Shown: one piece after another, positions 24,957 to 33,270 of the stretch
How the letters are laid out: each line of letters begins with the position of its first letter
How positions within the stretch are numbered: the stretch's first letter is position 1
Source: SHWC01 sp050173345
GTDB taxonomy: Bacteria > Pseudomonadota > Alphaproteobacteria > UBA828
Assembly: GCA_050173345.1 (NCBI GenBank)
Contig: JBFXKW010000008.1
Location: 62,001-126,000 of the forward strand
Direction: 5' to 3'
Length of the DNA: 64,000 nt
Translations under genes and position numbers: made by a program
Notes under the pieces: model-generated
Seen by the model: only the letters and a program-made list of their open reading frames with translations
What the model was told of the DNA's origin: nothing
Database searches by the model: none

Positions 24957-26354
24957 TTAGGCGGCCGCGGAAACCGCCTCGGCCAGGACGACCCGGTTGC
25001 GGCCTTCGCGCTTGGCGCGGTAGAGCGCGCCGTCCGCCTGCTTGACGATCTCCTCGACCGAGCCGGCGCGGCCGTCGTCGAGCGTGACGCCGATGCTCAC
25101 CGTCACGGGGATCGGCTTCTCGACATTGGGGAGCTTGATCGGCGTGTCCGCGATGCCGTGGCGCAGGCGCTCGGCGACGTTGAGCGCGCGCTCGCGGGTG
25201 GCTGACGGCAGGACGACCAGGAATTCCTCGCCGCCCAGGCGCGCCAGCACGTCGCCGCCGCGCAAATGCCCACGCAGGCGGTCGGCCAGCACCTTGAGCA
25301 CGACATCGCCGGCATCGTGGCCATAGGTGTCGTTGACCGCCTTGAAATGGTCGATGTCGAGCATGAGCGCGGCCAGCGGCTCGGCGCCCTCGCGCCGCGC
25401 CTTGCGCAGATGCTCGATGTGGCGCAGCACGTAGCGGCGGTTGAACAGCTCGGTCAGCGGGTCGGTGTGGGCCTGGCTGACGCTCTCCGAATAGGCACCG
25501 CGCAGCCGCTCGCGATAGTAGTGATGGCGCGCCTGGGTGCGCACCCTGGCCAGAAGCTCGCTCGGGTCCACCGGCCGCATGATGTAGTCGCTGACGCCGA
25601 GCTCGAGCGCCTTCGAGATGCGCGCCTGGTCCCCGCTGTCGGCGATCACGAGGATCGCGGAGAACCGCGTCGTATCTTCGAGGCGCAGCCGCGACGCGAC
25701 GCGCAGCGCATCGATGCTGCCCAGATGCAGGTCGATCAGGACGATGTCGGGCACCGCCGCGACGATGCGCTGGACCAGGCCCTCCTCGCCCTCGGCGGCG
25801 ATGCCGGTGGTCACCATCTCGGGCGGCAGGACGGCGCTGATCTCGGCGACCTCCGCCGCGTCGTCGGCCACCACCACGGCGCGAAAGCCGTCGAGCAGAT
25901 GCTCGACCGGCGTCGCGATCGGCGCCAGATCGACACCGAGCGCGCGCGAGGTCTCCTCGCGCAGCTTCAGCTCGTCGAGCACCGATTTGAGCCGATGCAG
26001 CGAGCGGATGCGCGAGAACAGCGCCTCGTCCTCGATCGGCTTGGTCAGGAAGTCGTCGGCGCCGGCCTCGAGCCCGCGCACCCGGTCTTCCTGCTCGCTG
26101 AGCGCGGTCACCATGACGACCGGCAGGTTCGCGGTCTCGGGCTTGGCGCGGATGCGCCGGCACACCTCGAAGCCGTCCATGCCCGGCATCATGACGTCGA
26201 GCAGCACGATGTCGGGCTTCTCGGCGGCGATCTTGTCGAGCGCCTCCTGGCCGCTCTGCGCCGTGACCACCTGGTAGTATTCCGCGGCCAGCTTCGCCTC
26301 CAGAAGGCGAACGTTGACGGCCACGTCATCGACCACTAGGACACGTGCAGACAC
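24957..26354 (-). CDS. pleD: Response-regulator diguanylate cyclase PleD
   Basis: 465 aa from the GTG at 26354, chosen because AGGAGG lies 6 nt upstream; an in-frame GTG at 26375 has no such site. Domain order: REC1 (residues 1-125) with Asp9/Asp10, the phospho-acceptor Asp53 in DIVLLDVMMPGMDG and Lys in FLTKPI; a degenerate REC2 (about 150-270); and a GGDEF domain with LARLGGEEFLVVLPS. An inhibitory c-di-GMP site RGGD sits five residues before GGEEF. Phosphorylated PleD makes cyclic di-GMP, steering cell polarity and the swarmer-to-stalked transition in Caulobacter. The usual partner divK is not adjacent. Confidence 0.95.
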   Translation of the reverse strand: MSARVLVVDDVAVNVRLLEAKLAAEYYQVVTAQSGQEALDKIAAEKPDIVLLDVMMPGMDGFEVCRRIRAKPETANLPVVMVTALSEQEDRVRGLEAGADDFLTKPIEDEALFSRIRSLHRLKSVLDELKLREETSRALGVDLAPIATPVEHLLDGFRAVVVADDAAEVAEISAVLPPEMVTTGIAAEGEEGLVQRIVAAVPDIVLIDLHLGSIDALRVASRLRLEDTTRFSAILVIADSGDQARISKALELGVSDYIMRPVDPSELLARVRTQARHHYYRERLRGAYSESVSQAHTDPLTELFNRRYVLRHIEHLRKARREGAEPLAALMLDIDHFKAVNDTYGHDAGDVVLKVLADRLRGHLRGGDVLARLGGEEFLVVLPSATRERALNVAERLRHGIADTPIKLPNVEKPIPVTVSIGVTLDDGRAGSVEEIVKQADGALYRAKREGRNRVVLAEAVSAAA

Positions 26355-26360
26355 CGGAGA

Positions 26361-26366
26361 CCTCCT
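26361..26366 (-). promoter_or_regulatory. Ribosome-binding site deciding the pleD start
   Basis: AGGAGG on the minus strand, spaced 6 nt from the GTG at 26354. It supports that codon as the start rather than the upstream GTG. Confidence 0.8.
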
Positions 26367-26460
26367 GTCTACCACCGAGGCGAGGCAATACCATGCGCGT
26401 CCTTGAGACGCACCGTCAGAAGGCCTCGGTCGAACCTTAAGACTTATACCTTAGCCGGGC

Positions 26461-27132
26461 ATGAACGAACCACCTGATCCCAAAGTTGCCGCTCAGCTCG
26501 AAGCGGTCAAGCTGGACAGCGGCCGGCCGCTGCTGATCTGCGATGCCGACGAAGTCCTGTTCGCCTTCATGGAAGGCTTCGAGCGCTTCCTCCACGCGCA
26601 TGACCACTATTACGTGTGGCGAAGCTACAAACTATCGGGAAACGTGTATCAGCGAGGCAACGCTGAGGCGATGGAAGACGCCGCGCTTGCCGGGCTGCTC
26701 GCCGGCTACTGGGCGAAGCACGCCGAGGACATGCCGCCCGTCCCCGACGCCATGCCGACGCTCGCCGCGCTCGCCGCCCTGCTCCAGGTCGTGGTGCTGA
26801 CCAACGTGCCGTTCGAGCACAAGGCGGCGCGCGAGCGCTCGCTGCGCCGCCATGGGCTGGAGGCGCCGACCATCGCCAACATCGGCCTCAAGGGGCCGGC
26901 GGTCGGCTGGCTGGCGGCGCGCGTCGCGGCGCCGAGCTTCTTCATCGACGACAGCCCCGGCCATCACGCCTCGGTGGCGGCGCATGCGCCGGGCGTGAGG
27001 CGCATCCACTTCGTCGGCGACCGAAGGCTCGCCGGCCTGCTGCCCCAGGCGCCCGACAGCCATCACAGGCCCGACAGCTGGGCGGCGATGCGCGCGACGA
27101 TCGAGCAGGAACTGCGGGCCGCAGGGCACTGA
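26461..27132 (+). CDS. HAD-superfamily-like hydrolase
   Basis: 223 aa. Haloacid-dehalogenase motifs are seen: motif I PLLICDADEVLFAFMEG (the nucleophile and general acid-base would be the two Asp around DAD), motif II VVVLTNVPFEH, and motif IV SFFIDDSPGHHASVA. The expected fold is a phosphatase or phosphotransferase, but motif I (DADEVL instead of DxDGTL) is not standard. It ends 2 bp before the sugar kinase ATG, so they form one transcript. The substrate may be a sugar phosphate. Confidence 0.8.
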   Translation: MNEPPDPKVAAQLEAVKLDSGRPLLICDADEVLFAFMEGFERFLHAHDHYYVWRSYKLSGNVYQRGNAEAMEDAALAGLLAGYWAKHAEDMPPVPDAMPTLAALAALLQVVVLTNVPFEHKAARERSLRRHGLEAPTIANIGLKGPAVGWLAARVAAPSFFIDDSPGHHASVAAHAPGVRRIHFVGDRRLAGLLPQAPDSHHRPDSWAAMRATIEQELRAAGH

Positions 27133-27134
27133 CC

Positions 27135-28037
27135 ATGCGGATCGGCGTCGACATGGGCGGCACCAAGATCGAGGCGCTTGCACTCGGCGATGACGGCGCC
27201 GAGCGGCTGCGCCTGCGCATCGAGACGCCGAGGGGCAATTACCGCGCCACCGTCGGGGCGGTGGCCGATCTGGTCGGGCGCATCGAGGCCGAGCTCGGCA
27301 AAACCGGCACGGTCGGCGTCGGCATCCCGGGCGCGGTGTCGCCGCTGACCGGCGTGATCAAGCACGCCAACTCGACCTGGATGATCGGCAAGCCGTTCGA
27401 GCGCGACCTGTCGGAGCGGCTCGGCCGCCCGGTGCGCCTCGCCAACGACGCGGACTGCTTCGCGCTCTCGGAAGCGACCGACGGCGCCGGCGCGGGCGCC
27501 GGCACGGTGTTCGGCGTGATCCTCGGCACCGGCACCGGCGGCGGCATCGTGGTCAACGGCCGCCTCTTGAGCGGGCCGAACGCGATTGCCGGCGAATGGG
27601 GCCACAACCCGCTGCCCTGGCCGCGCGACGACGAGCGCCCCGGCCCGCCCTGCTGGTGCGGCAAGGCGGGCTGCATCGAGACCTTCCTGTCCGGCCCGGC
27701 GCTCGCGCGGGACTACGCGGCATCGGGCGGCGAGGCGGTGCCGGCCGAGGAGGTGGCGGCGCGCATCGCGGCCGGTGAACCCATGGCGCTCGGCGCGCTC
27801 GACCGCTATGTCGACCGGCTGGGCCGGGCGCTCGCTACCGTCGTCAACCTGATCGATCCCGACGTCATCGTGCTCGGCGGCGGGGTCTCGAACATCGATG
27901 CGCTCTACGCGCCGCTGCCCGAACGGCTCGGCCGCTACGTCTTCTCGCACGAGCCGATCGTGACCCGCGTGGTGCGGGCGCGCTTCGGCGATTCGAGCGG
28001 GGTGCGCGGCGCCGCCTGGCTGTGGCCGGCGGCGTAG
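27135..28037 (+). CDS. ROK-family sugar kinase, fructokinase Mak-like
   Basis: 300 aa. The N-terminal phosphate-binding motif IGVDMGGTKIEALAL is followed by VGVGIPGAVSP, LANDADCFALSEATDG and FGVILGTGTGGGIVVNG. The zinc-binding ROK signature is GEWGHNPLPW with CWCGKAGCIET. The spacing and Cys pattern match E. coli fructokinase Mak, which phosphorylates fructose or mannose with ATP. It lies right after the HAD gene and is convergent with the EipB-like gene. Confidence 0.92.
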   Translation: MRIGVDMGGTKIEALALGDDGAERLRLRIETPRGNYRATVGAVADLVGRIEAELGKTGTVGVGIPGAVSPLTGVIKHANSTWMIGKPFERDLSERLGRPVRLANDADCFALSEATDGAGAGAGTVFGVILGTGTGGGIVVNGRLLSGPNAIAGEWGHNPLPWPRDDERPGPPCWCGKAGCIETFLSGPALARDYAASGGEAVPAEEVAARIAAGEPMALGALDRYVDRLGRALATVVNLIDPDVIVLGGGVSNIDALYAPLPERLGRYVFSHEPIVTRVVRARFGDSSGVRGAAWLWPAA

Positions 28038-28043
28038 CTGCGT

Positions 28044-28883
28044 TCAGCAGCTCGGATCCGGCAGGCGCTCATATTCGGCGAGCGCGGCGCGCACCGAGAA
28101 ATTGCCGTAGTCGAGATCGAACCAGGCCGCGATGCCGCCGGCGTTGACCAGCGAGCCGACCTCGAAGAGCGGCTCGGCATCCCCGCTCCCGGCCTCGAAA
28201 TAGCCGGCCCGGCTGTTCCAGAACGGCTCCTCCTCGCCGGGCTTGCCGCCGGGCACCGGCCGGCTCGTCTGTGCGCCGAAGAAGGTGGTGACGTGATACG
28301 CGCCGTCGGCCGTCGAGCCGTCGAACAGGGTGCCTGAATAGAGCGGCTTGCCGGCGATCATCGCGGCGAGCGCGTAGCGCGTGTATTCGGTCGGCAGCAG
28401 CGTGCCGGGCGGCAGCGCGATCTCCGCCTGCTCCGGGCTCGAAAAGCGCGCGACGCCGCTGCCGTCGGCGGCGAGCTCCGCCACGCCCTCGAGCTCCTCG
28501 GTCACCACGCCTTCGGCGATCTGGCGCATCCTGAAGCTCATCCGCCTTCCGTCGAAGCTCTCGAGCGATGAGAAGGTCAGCACCGCCATGCTGGCATGCC
28601 CCTCGGCGAGCGCGAGCCGCATGCTGACATGCTGGTTGACGAGATAGCCCTCGCACGACCTCGCCCATTCGAAATAGGCCGTGCCCGTGGTGCCGATGAT
28701 GCCGCTGGACGAGCGCGAGCGCAGCAGCTCGAGCCGGTAGATGCCGCGATGCGGCGTGATGTCGGTCTGGGCGGCTTCCTCGGCGCGAACTTCCTTCGGG
28801 GCGAGCGCCGCCGCCGCGACGAGGAGGACGGCGACCGCAAGGTCCGCCAGCGCCGCGACGCCCGCTTGTACCGAGCGGCGCAT
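28044..28883 (-). CDS. EipB-family cell-envelope integrity protein (DUF1849)
   Basis: 279 aa with a signal peptide (cut around EVRA-EE). The mature protein has TPHRGIYRLELLRSRSSSG and the paired cysteines Cys77 (ARSCEGYLV) and the last residue Cys279. In Brucella EipB, two conserved cysteines form a disulfide in a periplasmic beta-spiral fold that protects the envelope. Other recognisable parts are PPGTLLPTEYTRYAL and LFDGSTADGAYHV. It would act in the periplasm. Monocistronic; its right side is divergent from the hydroxyacid dehydrogenase. Confidence 0.88.
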   Translation of the reverse strand: MRRSVQAGVAALADLAVAVLLVAAAALAPKEVRAEEAAQTDITPHRGIYRLELLRSRSSSGIIGTTGTAYFEWARSCEGYLVNQHVSMRLALAEGHASMAVLTFSSLESFDGRRMSFRMRQIAEGVVTEELEGVAELAADGSGVARFSSPEQAEIALPPGTLLPTEYTRYALAAMIAGKPLYSGTLFDGSTADGAYHVTTFFGAQTSRPVPGGKPGEEEPFWNSRAGYFEAGSGDAEPLFEVGSLVNAGGIAAWFDLDYGNFSVRAALAEYERLPDPSC

Positions 28884-28941
28884 TGGCTAGAGTGCGCCCC
28901 CGCGGCCGGCGCGGCCGCAGCGCAAGGAAAGGAAGACACGC

Positions 28942-29913
28942 ATGGGACGGAAGCCGGTCCTCCTGATCACGCGGAGAATGCCGCCCTTGGTCCACGAGCG
29001 GGCGCACCGCGACTACGACGCCCGGCTGAATTCGAACGACACCTTGTACGATTCAGCCGCGTTGGTAAAGGCCGCCGCCGGCGCCGACGCGCTCATGATC
29101 TGCCCGAACGACAAGATCACGCCGGCGCTGCTCGACGAACTGCCGAAGAGCGTCAGGATCATCGCCTGCTTCACCGCGGGCTACGACCATGTCGACGTCG
29201 CGGCGGTCAAGGCGCGCGGCATCATCCTGACCAACGCGCCCGACCGGCTCACCGAATCGACCGCCGACATCGCCCTTCTCCTGATGCTCGGCGCGGCGCG
29301 GCGCGCCGGCGAGGGCGAGGCGCTGATGCGCCAGAAGGGCGGCTGGAGCGGTTGGCATACGCTCTTCATGGCCGGGCACGAGGTGAGCGGCAAGCGGCTC
29401 GGCATCGTCGGCATGGGCCGCATCGGCCGCGCCGTCGCCAAGCGGGCACGCGCCTTCGGCATGACCATCCACTACCACAACCGCACGCGGCTCCCGCCCG
29501 AGCTCGAAGAGGGTGCGCGCTTCCACGCCAGCGTCGAGAGCCTGCTGCCGGTCTCCGACTTCCTCTCGCTCAATTGCCCGCTGACCGAGGAGACCCGCGA
29601 CCTGCTCAACGCCGAGCGCATCGCGCTGCTGCCGGACGGCGCGATCGTGGTCAACACCGCGCGCGGCGACGTGGTGGACGATGCCGCCCTGATCGCGGCA
29701 CTCAAGTCCGGCAAGCTCGCGGCCGCCGGGCTCGACGTCTACAAGGGCGAGCCCGCCAACATCAACCCGGAATACCCGAAGCTGCCGAACACCTTCCTCC
29801 TGCCGCACCTCGGCAGCGCCACGCTCGAGACGCGCACCGGCATGGGCATGAACGCGCTCGACAACCTCGACGCCTTCTTCGCCGGCAAGACCCCGCCGAA
29901 CCTCGTGGCCTGA
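28942..29913 (+). CDS. D-2-hydroxyacid dehydrogenase (glyoxylate/hydroxypyruvate reductase-like)
   Basis: 323 aa. The NAD-binding Rossmann motif VSGKRLGIVGMGRIGRAVAK is in the middle, followed by LNCPLTEETRDLLNAERIAL, the signature VVNTARGDVVDDAALIAAL with its Arg, and LLPHLGSATLETR carrying the catalytic His. Catalytic Arg and Glu fall in the expected places. The family reduces glyoxylate or hydroxypyruvate with NAD(P)H, and the length fits D-glycerate dehydrogenase. It is divergent from the EipB-like gene and followed by a family A repeat. Confidence 0.92.
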   Translation: MGRKPVLLITRRMPPLVHERAHRDYDARLNSNDTLYDSAALVKAAAGADALMICPNDKITPALLDELPKSVRIIACFTAGYDHVDVAAVKARGIILTNAPDRLTESTADIALLLMLGAARRAGEGEALMRQKGGWSGWHTLFMAGHEVSGKRLGIVGMGRIGRAVAKRARAFGMTIHYHNRTRLPPELEEGARFHASVESLLPVSDFLSLNCPLTEETRDLLNAERIALLPDGAIVVNTARGDVVDDAALIAALKSGKLAAAGLDVYKGEPANINPEYPKLPNTFLLPHLGSATLETRTGMGMNALDNLDAFFAGKTPPNLVA

Positions 29914-29942
29914 GCCTTCTCGCCGACGGTGAGCCGATCTAC

Positions 29943-30059
29943 TCTCATTCTTCGACAAGCTCATGCTTCGACAGGCTCAGCATGAGGGGTTTGATTCTCG
30001 GCCTCATCCTGAGCCTGTCGAAGGATGACGCCGCCGCACCGGCCCGCTCCCTCACCGCC
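29943..30059. repeat. Intergenic palindromic repeat, family A, copy 2
   Basis: Contains TCTTCGACAAGCTCATG, GCTTCGACAGGCTCAGCATG and GCCTCATCCTGAGCCTGTCG, then a tail GCCGCCGCACCGGCCCGCTCC that is almost the same as the tail of copy 3 at 45208-45238. It lies between the hydroxyacid dehydrogenase and the ThDP enzyme, a 256 bp gap. Confidence 0.8.
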
Positions 30060-30169
30060 TCGTCACTTGCGGCCGCGCATCGGCTCACCGCATGATGCAC
30101 GGGTTGCCCGCGGGCGACGGCGCCGCAGGCCCGTCCCGCAGGGGCGGTTGCGGTACGGGAGCGAGAGCG

Positions 30170-31810
30170 ATGAACGGCGGACAGGCACTGGTTGCGACTC
30201 TTCTGAGCCGCGGCGTGGAGGCGGCGTTCTGCCTGCCGGGCGAGAGCTATCTCGAGGTCATCGAGGCGCTCAGGGTCGCGAAGGACCGCATCCGCCTGGT
30301 CAACACGCGCCACGAATCGGGCGCGAGCTTCGCGGCGGCCGCCTATGGTCGGCTCACCGGCAAGCCGGGCATCGCCTTCGTGACGCGCGGGCCGGGCGCC
30401 ACCAACGCCTCGATCGGCATCCACACCGCGGCGCAGGATTCGGTGCCGATGGTGCTGTTCGTCGGCCAGGTGCCAACCACGGAGCGCGGCCGCGAGGCGT
30501 TCCAGGAGATCGACTATGCGCGCATGTTCAGCGGCATCGCGAAGGCGGTGTTCGAGCCGGCCGCGCCGCGCGAGGTGGCGGAGGTGACCGCCGAGGCGCT
30601 CTCGATCGCGCTCGCCGGGCGGCCCGGGCCGGTCGTCGTCTCGCTGCCCGAGGACGTCACCGAGGAGGACGCCGGCCAGGTCGAGATCGCGGCGCCAAGC
30701 CCGCGTGCCGCCGTGACACCCGATGCGCTGCGCCTCGACCAGGCGACAGTGCTCATCGAGAAGGCCAAGGCGCCGCTGATCATCGCGGGCGAACAGGTCG
30801 GCTTCGAACGCGCCGAGGAGAAGCTCGCGGCGCTCGCCGAGCGCACCGGCGCCGGCGTGGTCGCGGCGTTCCGCCGCCAGGGCGCGTTCCCGACCGACCA
30901 TCCCGCCTATCTCGGCCATTTCGGCCTGGCGCTCGCGCCCTATCAGAAGGAGATGATGAAGGAGGTCGATCTCGTCGTCGCGCTCGGCAGCCGGCTCGAC
31001 GGCGCCACCACCATGGACTATTCGCTGTTCGGCCCCGACCAGCGCGTGATCCAGATCTTCCCGGACGACCAGGTGCTACGGCGCTCGGGCGCGACGCTCG
31101 GCATCCAGGCCGACGTGACGCCGACCATCGACGGCCTGATCTCCCGGCTCGACGGCCCGCCGCCGAATCAGCGGCTCGACTGGCGCGCCCGCTGGCGCGA
31201 GCAGGCCGCGAGCTTCATGCGCCCGGCGCCGGGCGATGCGCTCGGCCGCGTCGACATGACGGCGGTCCTGAAGACGCTCGGCGAGCTTTTGCCCGGCGAC
31301 GCCACCGTCACCAACGACGCCGGCAATTTCTCGACCTGGCTGCACCGCTACATGCCGTTCCGCCGGCCCGAGAACCAGGCGGCGCCCTGCTGCGGCGCGA
31401 TGGGCTATGCGGTCGCGGGCGCGCTCGGCGCCCAGGTCGCGCGGCCGGGCAAGACCGTGCTCGCCATGGTCGGCGACGGCGGCTTCCTGATGACCGGACA
31501 GGAGCTGGTTACCGCCGTCGAGCACGCCTTGCCGATTAAAGTGCTGGTCTGCGACAACAGCGCCTACGGCACCATCGTCATGCACCAGCAGCGCCGCTTC
31601 GGCCCCGGCCATCATCACGCGGTCGCGATGCAGAGCCCGGATTTCGCGGCGGTCGCGCGGGCCTGGGGTGCCGCGGCGTTCAGCGTGAGCGAGACCGCGG
31701 GCTTCGCGCCGGCGCTCGAGGCCGCGCTCGCGCATCCGGGCCCGGCGCTGATCCACCTCAAGACCGACCTGCGCGACCTCGCGGCTTCGGGGCTCAAGCT
31801 CTCCGCCTGA
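30170..31810 (+). CDS. Thiamine-diphosphate enzyme, acetolactate synthase-like
   Basis: 546 aa from the ATG at 30170, with GGGAGCGAGAG as ribosome-binding site. Domain order: N-terminal pyrimidine-binding domain with catalytic Glu in VNTRHESGASFAAAAYGR, a central FAD/nucleotide-like domain (RTGAGVVAAFRRQGAFPTDH), and the C-terminal ThDP-binding domain with MVGDGGFLMTGQELVTAV and CDNSAYGT. It is in the ilvB/acetolactate synthase-benzoylformate decarboxylase superfamily. No ilvN regulatory subunit lies nearby, so it may be a decarboxylase or carboligase of other substrates. A FemAB-like gene follows after 10 bp. Confidence 0.9.
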   Translation: MNGGQALVATLLSRGVEAAFCLPGESYLEVIEALRVAKDRIRLVNTRHESGASFAAAAYGRLTGKPGIAFVTRGPGATNASIGIHTAAQDSVPMVLFVGQVPTTERGREAFQEIDYARMFSGIAKAVFEPAAPREVAEVTAEALSIALAGRPGPVVVSLPEDVTEEDAGQVEIAAPSPRAAVTPDALRLDQATVLIEKAKAPLIIAGEQVGFERAEEKLAALAERTGAGVVAAFRRQGAFPTDHPAYLGHFGLALAPYQKEMMKEVDLVVALGSRLDGATTMDYSLFGPDQRVIQIFPDDQVLRRSGATLGIQADVTPTIDGLISRLDGPPPNQRLDWRARWREQAASFMRPAPGDALGRVDMTAVLKTLGELLPGDATVTNDAGNFSTWLHRYMPFRRPENQAAPCCGAMGYAVAGALGAQVARPGKTVLAMVGDGGFLMTGQELVTAVEHALPIKVLVCDNSAYGTIVMHQQRRFGPGHHHAVAMQSPDFAAVARAWGAAAFSVSETAGFAPALEAALAHPGPALIHLKTDLRDLAASGLKLSA

Positions 31811-31820
31811 TCCGGTTCCC

Positions 31821-33020
31821 ATGCCGCAGACCGCCGCGCCCGCGACACCCGATGCCAAGCTCGAGGTGCGCTTCATCGCGGGCATGCGCGAGATCGCCGC
31901 GGCCGACTGGGATGCCTGCGCCGGCACGGACAACCCGTTCGTGCGCCATGCCTTCCTGAGCGCGCTCGAAGACAGCGGCTCGGCCACCCAGGCGACTGGC
32001 TGGCTCGCCCGCCATGTCGTGATCGAGGCCGAGGGCAAGGGCGTGGTCGCGGTCATGCCGATGTACGCCAAGGGCCATTCCTACGGCGAATACGTCTTCG
32101 ATCATGGCTGGGCCGACGCCTTCGAGCGCGCCGGCGGCCGCTACTACCCGAAATTGCAAGCCGCCGTGCCGTTCACGCCGGTACCCGGGCCGCGCCTGAT
32201 GGTGCGCCCCGATGCCGACGCGCCGGCGCTGCGCCGCGCCCTCGTGCAATCCGCCATCGCATTGGCAGAGCAGGCCGAGCTCTCCTCGCTGCACGTCACC
32301 TTCCTGCCCGAGGCGGAGGCGGCAGACCTTTCGGGGCTCGGCCTGCTGCGCCGCACCGGCCTGCAGTTCCACTGGGCGAACCCCGGCTATGACAGCTTCG
32401 ACGACTTCCTCGCCACGCTCGCTTCACGCAAGCGCAAACAGATCAAGCGCGAGCGGCGCGAGGCGCTGGCCGCCGGGCTGAGCGTCCATGTCTTGAGCGG
32501 GCAGGATTTGCAGGAGCGGCACTGGGATGCCTTCTTCGCGTTCTACGAGGATACCGGCAGCCGCAAATGGGGCTCGCCCTATCTGACGCGCGACTTCTTC
32601 AGCCTGCTCGGCGAGCGCATGGCTGAGGCGGTGGTGCTGATCCTGGTCGAGCGCGCAGGCAGGCCGATCGCCGGCGCGCTCAACATGAAAGGCGGCGACG
32701 CGCTCTACGGCCGCAATTGGGGCGCCGTCGAGCACCACCCCTTCCTGCATTTCGAGGCCTGCTACTACCAGGCGATCGACTACGCCATCGCGCACGGCCT
32801 GAAGCGGGTCGAGGCCGGCGCGCAGGGCGAGCATAAGCTCGCCCGCGGCTACCTGCCGGTGCAGACCCACAGCGTGCACTGGATCGCGCATCCGGGCCTC
32901 CGCCGCGCGATCGCGGACTTCCTCGCCCGCGAGACCCCGTTCGTGGTCCAGGAGATCGAGCTGCTCGCCGCGCACGCGCCGTTCCATTGCGCCGCCGGCG
33001 ACCTCGACGAAAAGGCATAA
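31821..33020 (+). CDS. FemAB/GNAT-like protein (DUF482 / PF04339 type)
   Basis: 399 aa. Characteristic regions are AADWDACAGTDNPFVRHAFL (N-terminal), YGEYVFDHGWADAFERAG, QFHWANPGYDSFDDFLATL and ASRKRKQIKRERREAL. The second half holds DTGSRKWGSPYLTRDFF, AGALNMKGGDALYGRNWG and GHSV-like ending LPVQTHSVHWIAHPGL. The family has the acyltransferase fold of FemAB-type peptidyl transferases, but its reaction is not established. It is probably co-transcribed with the ThDP enzyme (10 bp gap), so its role may be metabolic. Confidence 0.85.
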   Translation: MPQTAAPATPDAKLEVRFIAGMREIAAADWDACAGTDNPFVRHAFLSALEDSGSATQATGWLARHVVIEAEGKGVVAVMPMYAKGHSYGEYVFDHGWADAFERAGGRYYPKLQAAVPFTPVPGPRLMVRPDADAPALRRALVQSAIALAEQAELSSLHVTFLPEAEAADLSGLGLLRRTGLQFHWANPGYDSFDDFLATLASRKRKQIKRERREALAAGLSVHVLSGQDLQERHWDAFFAFYEDTGSRKWGSPYLTRDFFSLLGERMAEAVVLILVERAGRPIAGALNMKGGDALYGRNWGAVEHHPFLHFEACYYQAIDYAIAHGLKRVEAGAQGEHKLARGYLPVQTHSVHWIAHPGLRRAIADFLARETPFVVQEIELLAAHAPFHCAAGDLDEKA

Positions 33021-33073
33021 GCCGCCGGCTTCTCGCCGATACGAAGCGCGCTGGCGTCGAGCTTGACCCCTTA

Positions 33074-33123
33074 TTGACCGTGAACGGCGCGGCGGCCTAG
33101 CATGGCGCCACGCTGTGATCACA
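33074..33123 (+). promoter_or_regulatory. Candidate promoter with a perfect palindrome at the transcription start
   Basis: TTGACC (33074-33079) and TAGCAT (33098-33103) are separated by 18 bp. A perfect 10 bp palindrome TGTGATCACA (33114-33123) lies just past the expected start point, where a repressor would act. The leader to the first binding-protein gene is about 160 nt. This sits in the 250 bp gap 33021-33270, which shows nothing else except a GGGAGGA ribosome-binding site. Confidence 0.5.
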
Positions 33124-33270
33124 CTTATGCCGGCAAGCCGCCGAAGAGGGGCATCGGGCAGACAGTGGCGTGAGTTGTCGAGACCGCTTCGGGCACGCGG
33201 GGGGTTGCGTCCCGGAGCGATGGAAGAAGGAGTTGACGGGAGCATTCTTCAGCCATCACGGGAGGACGGC

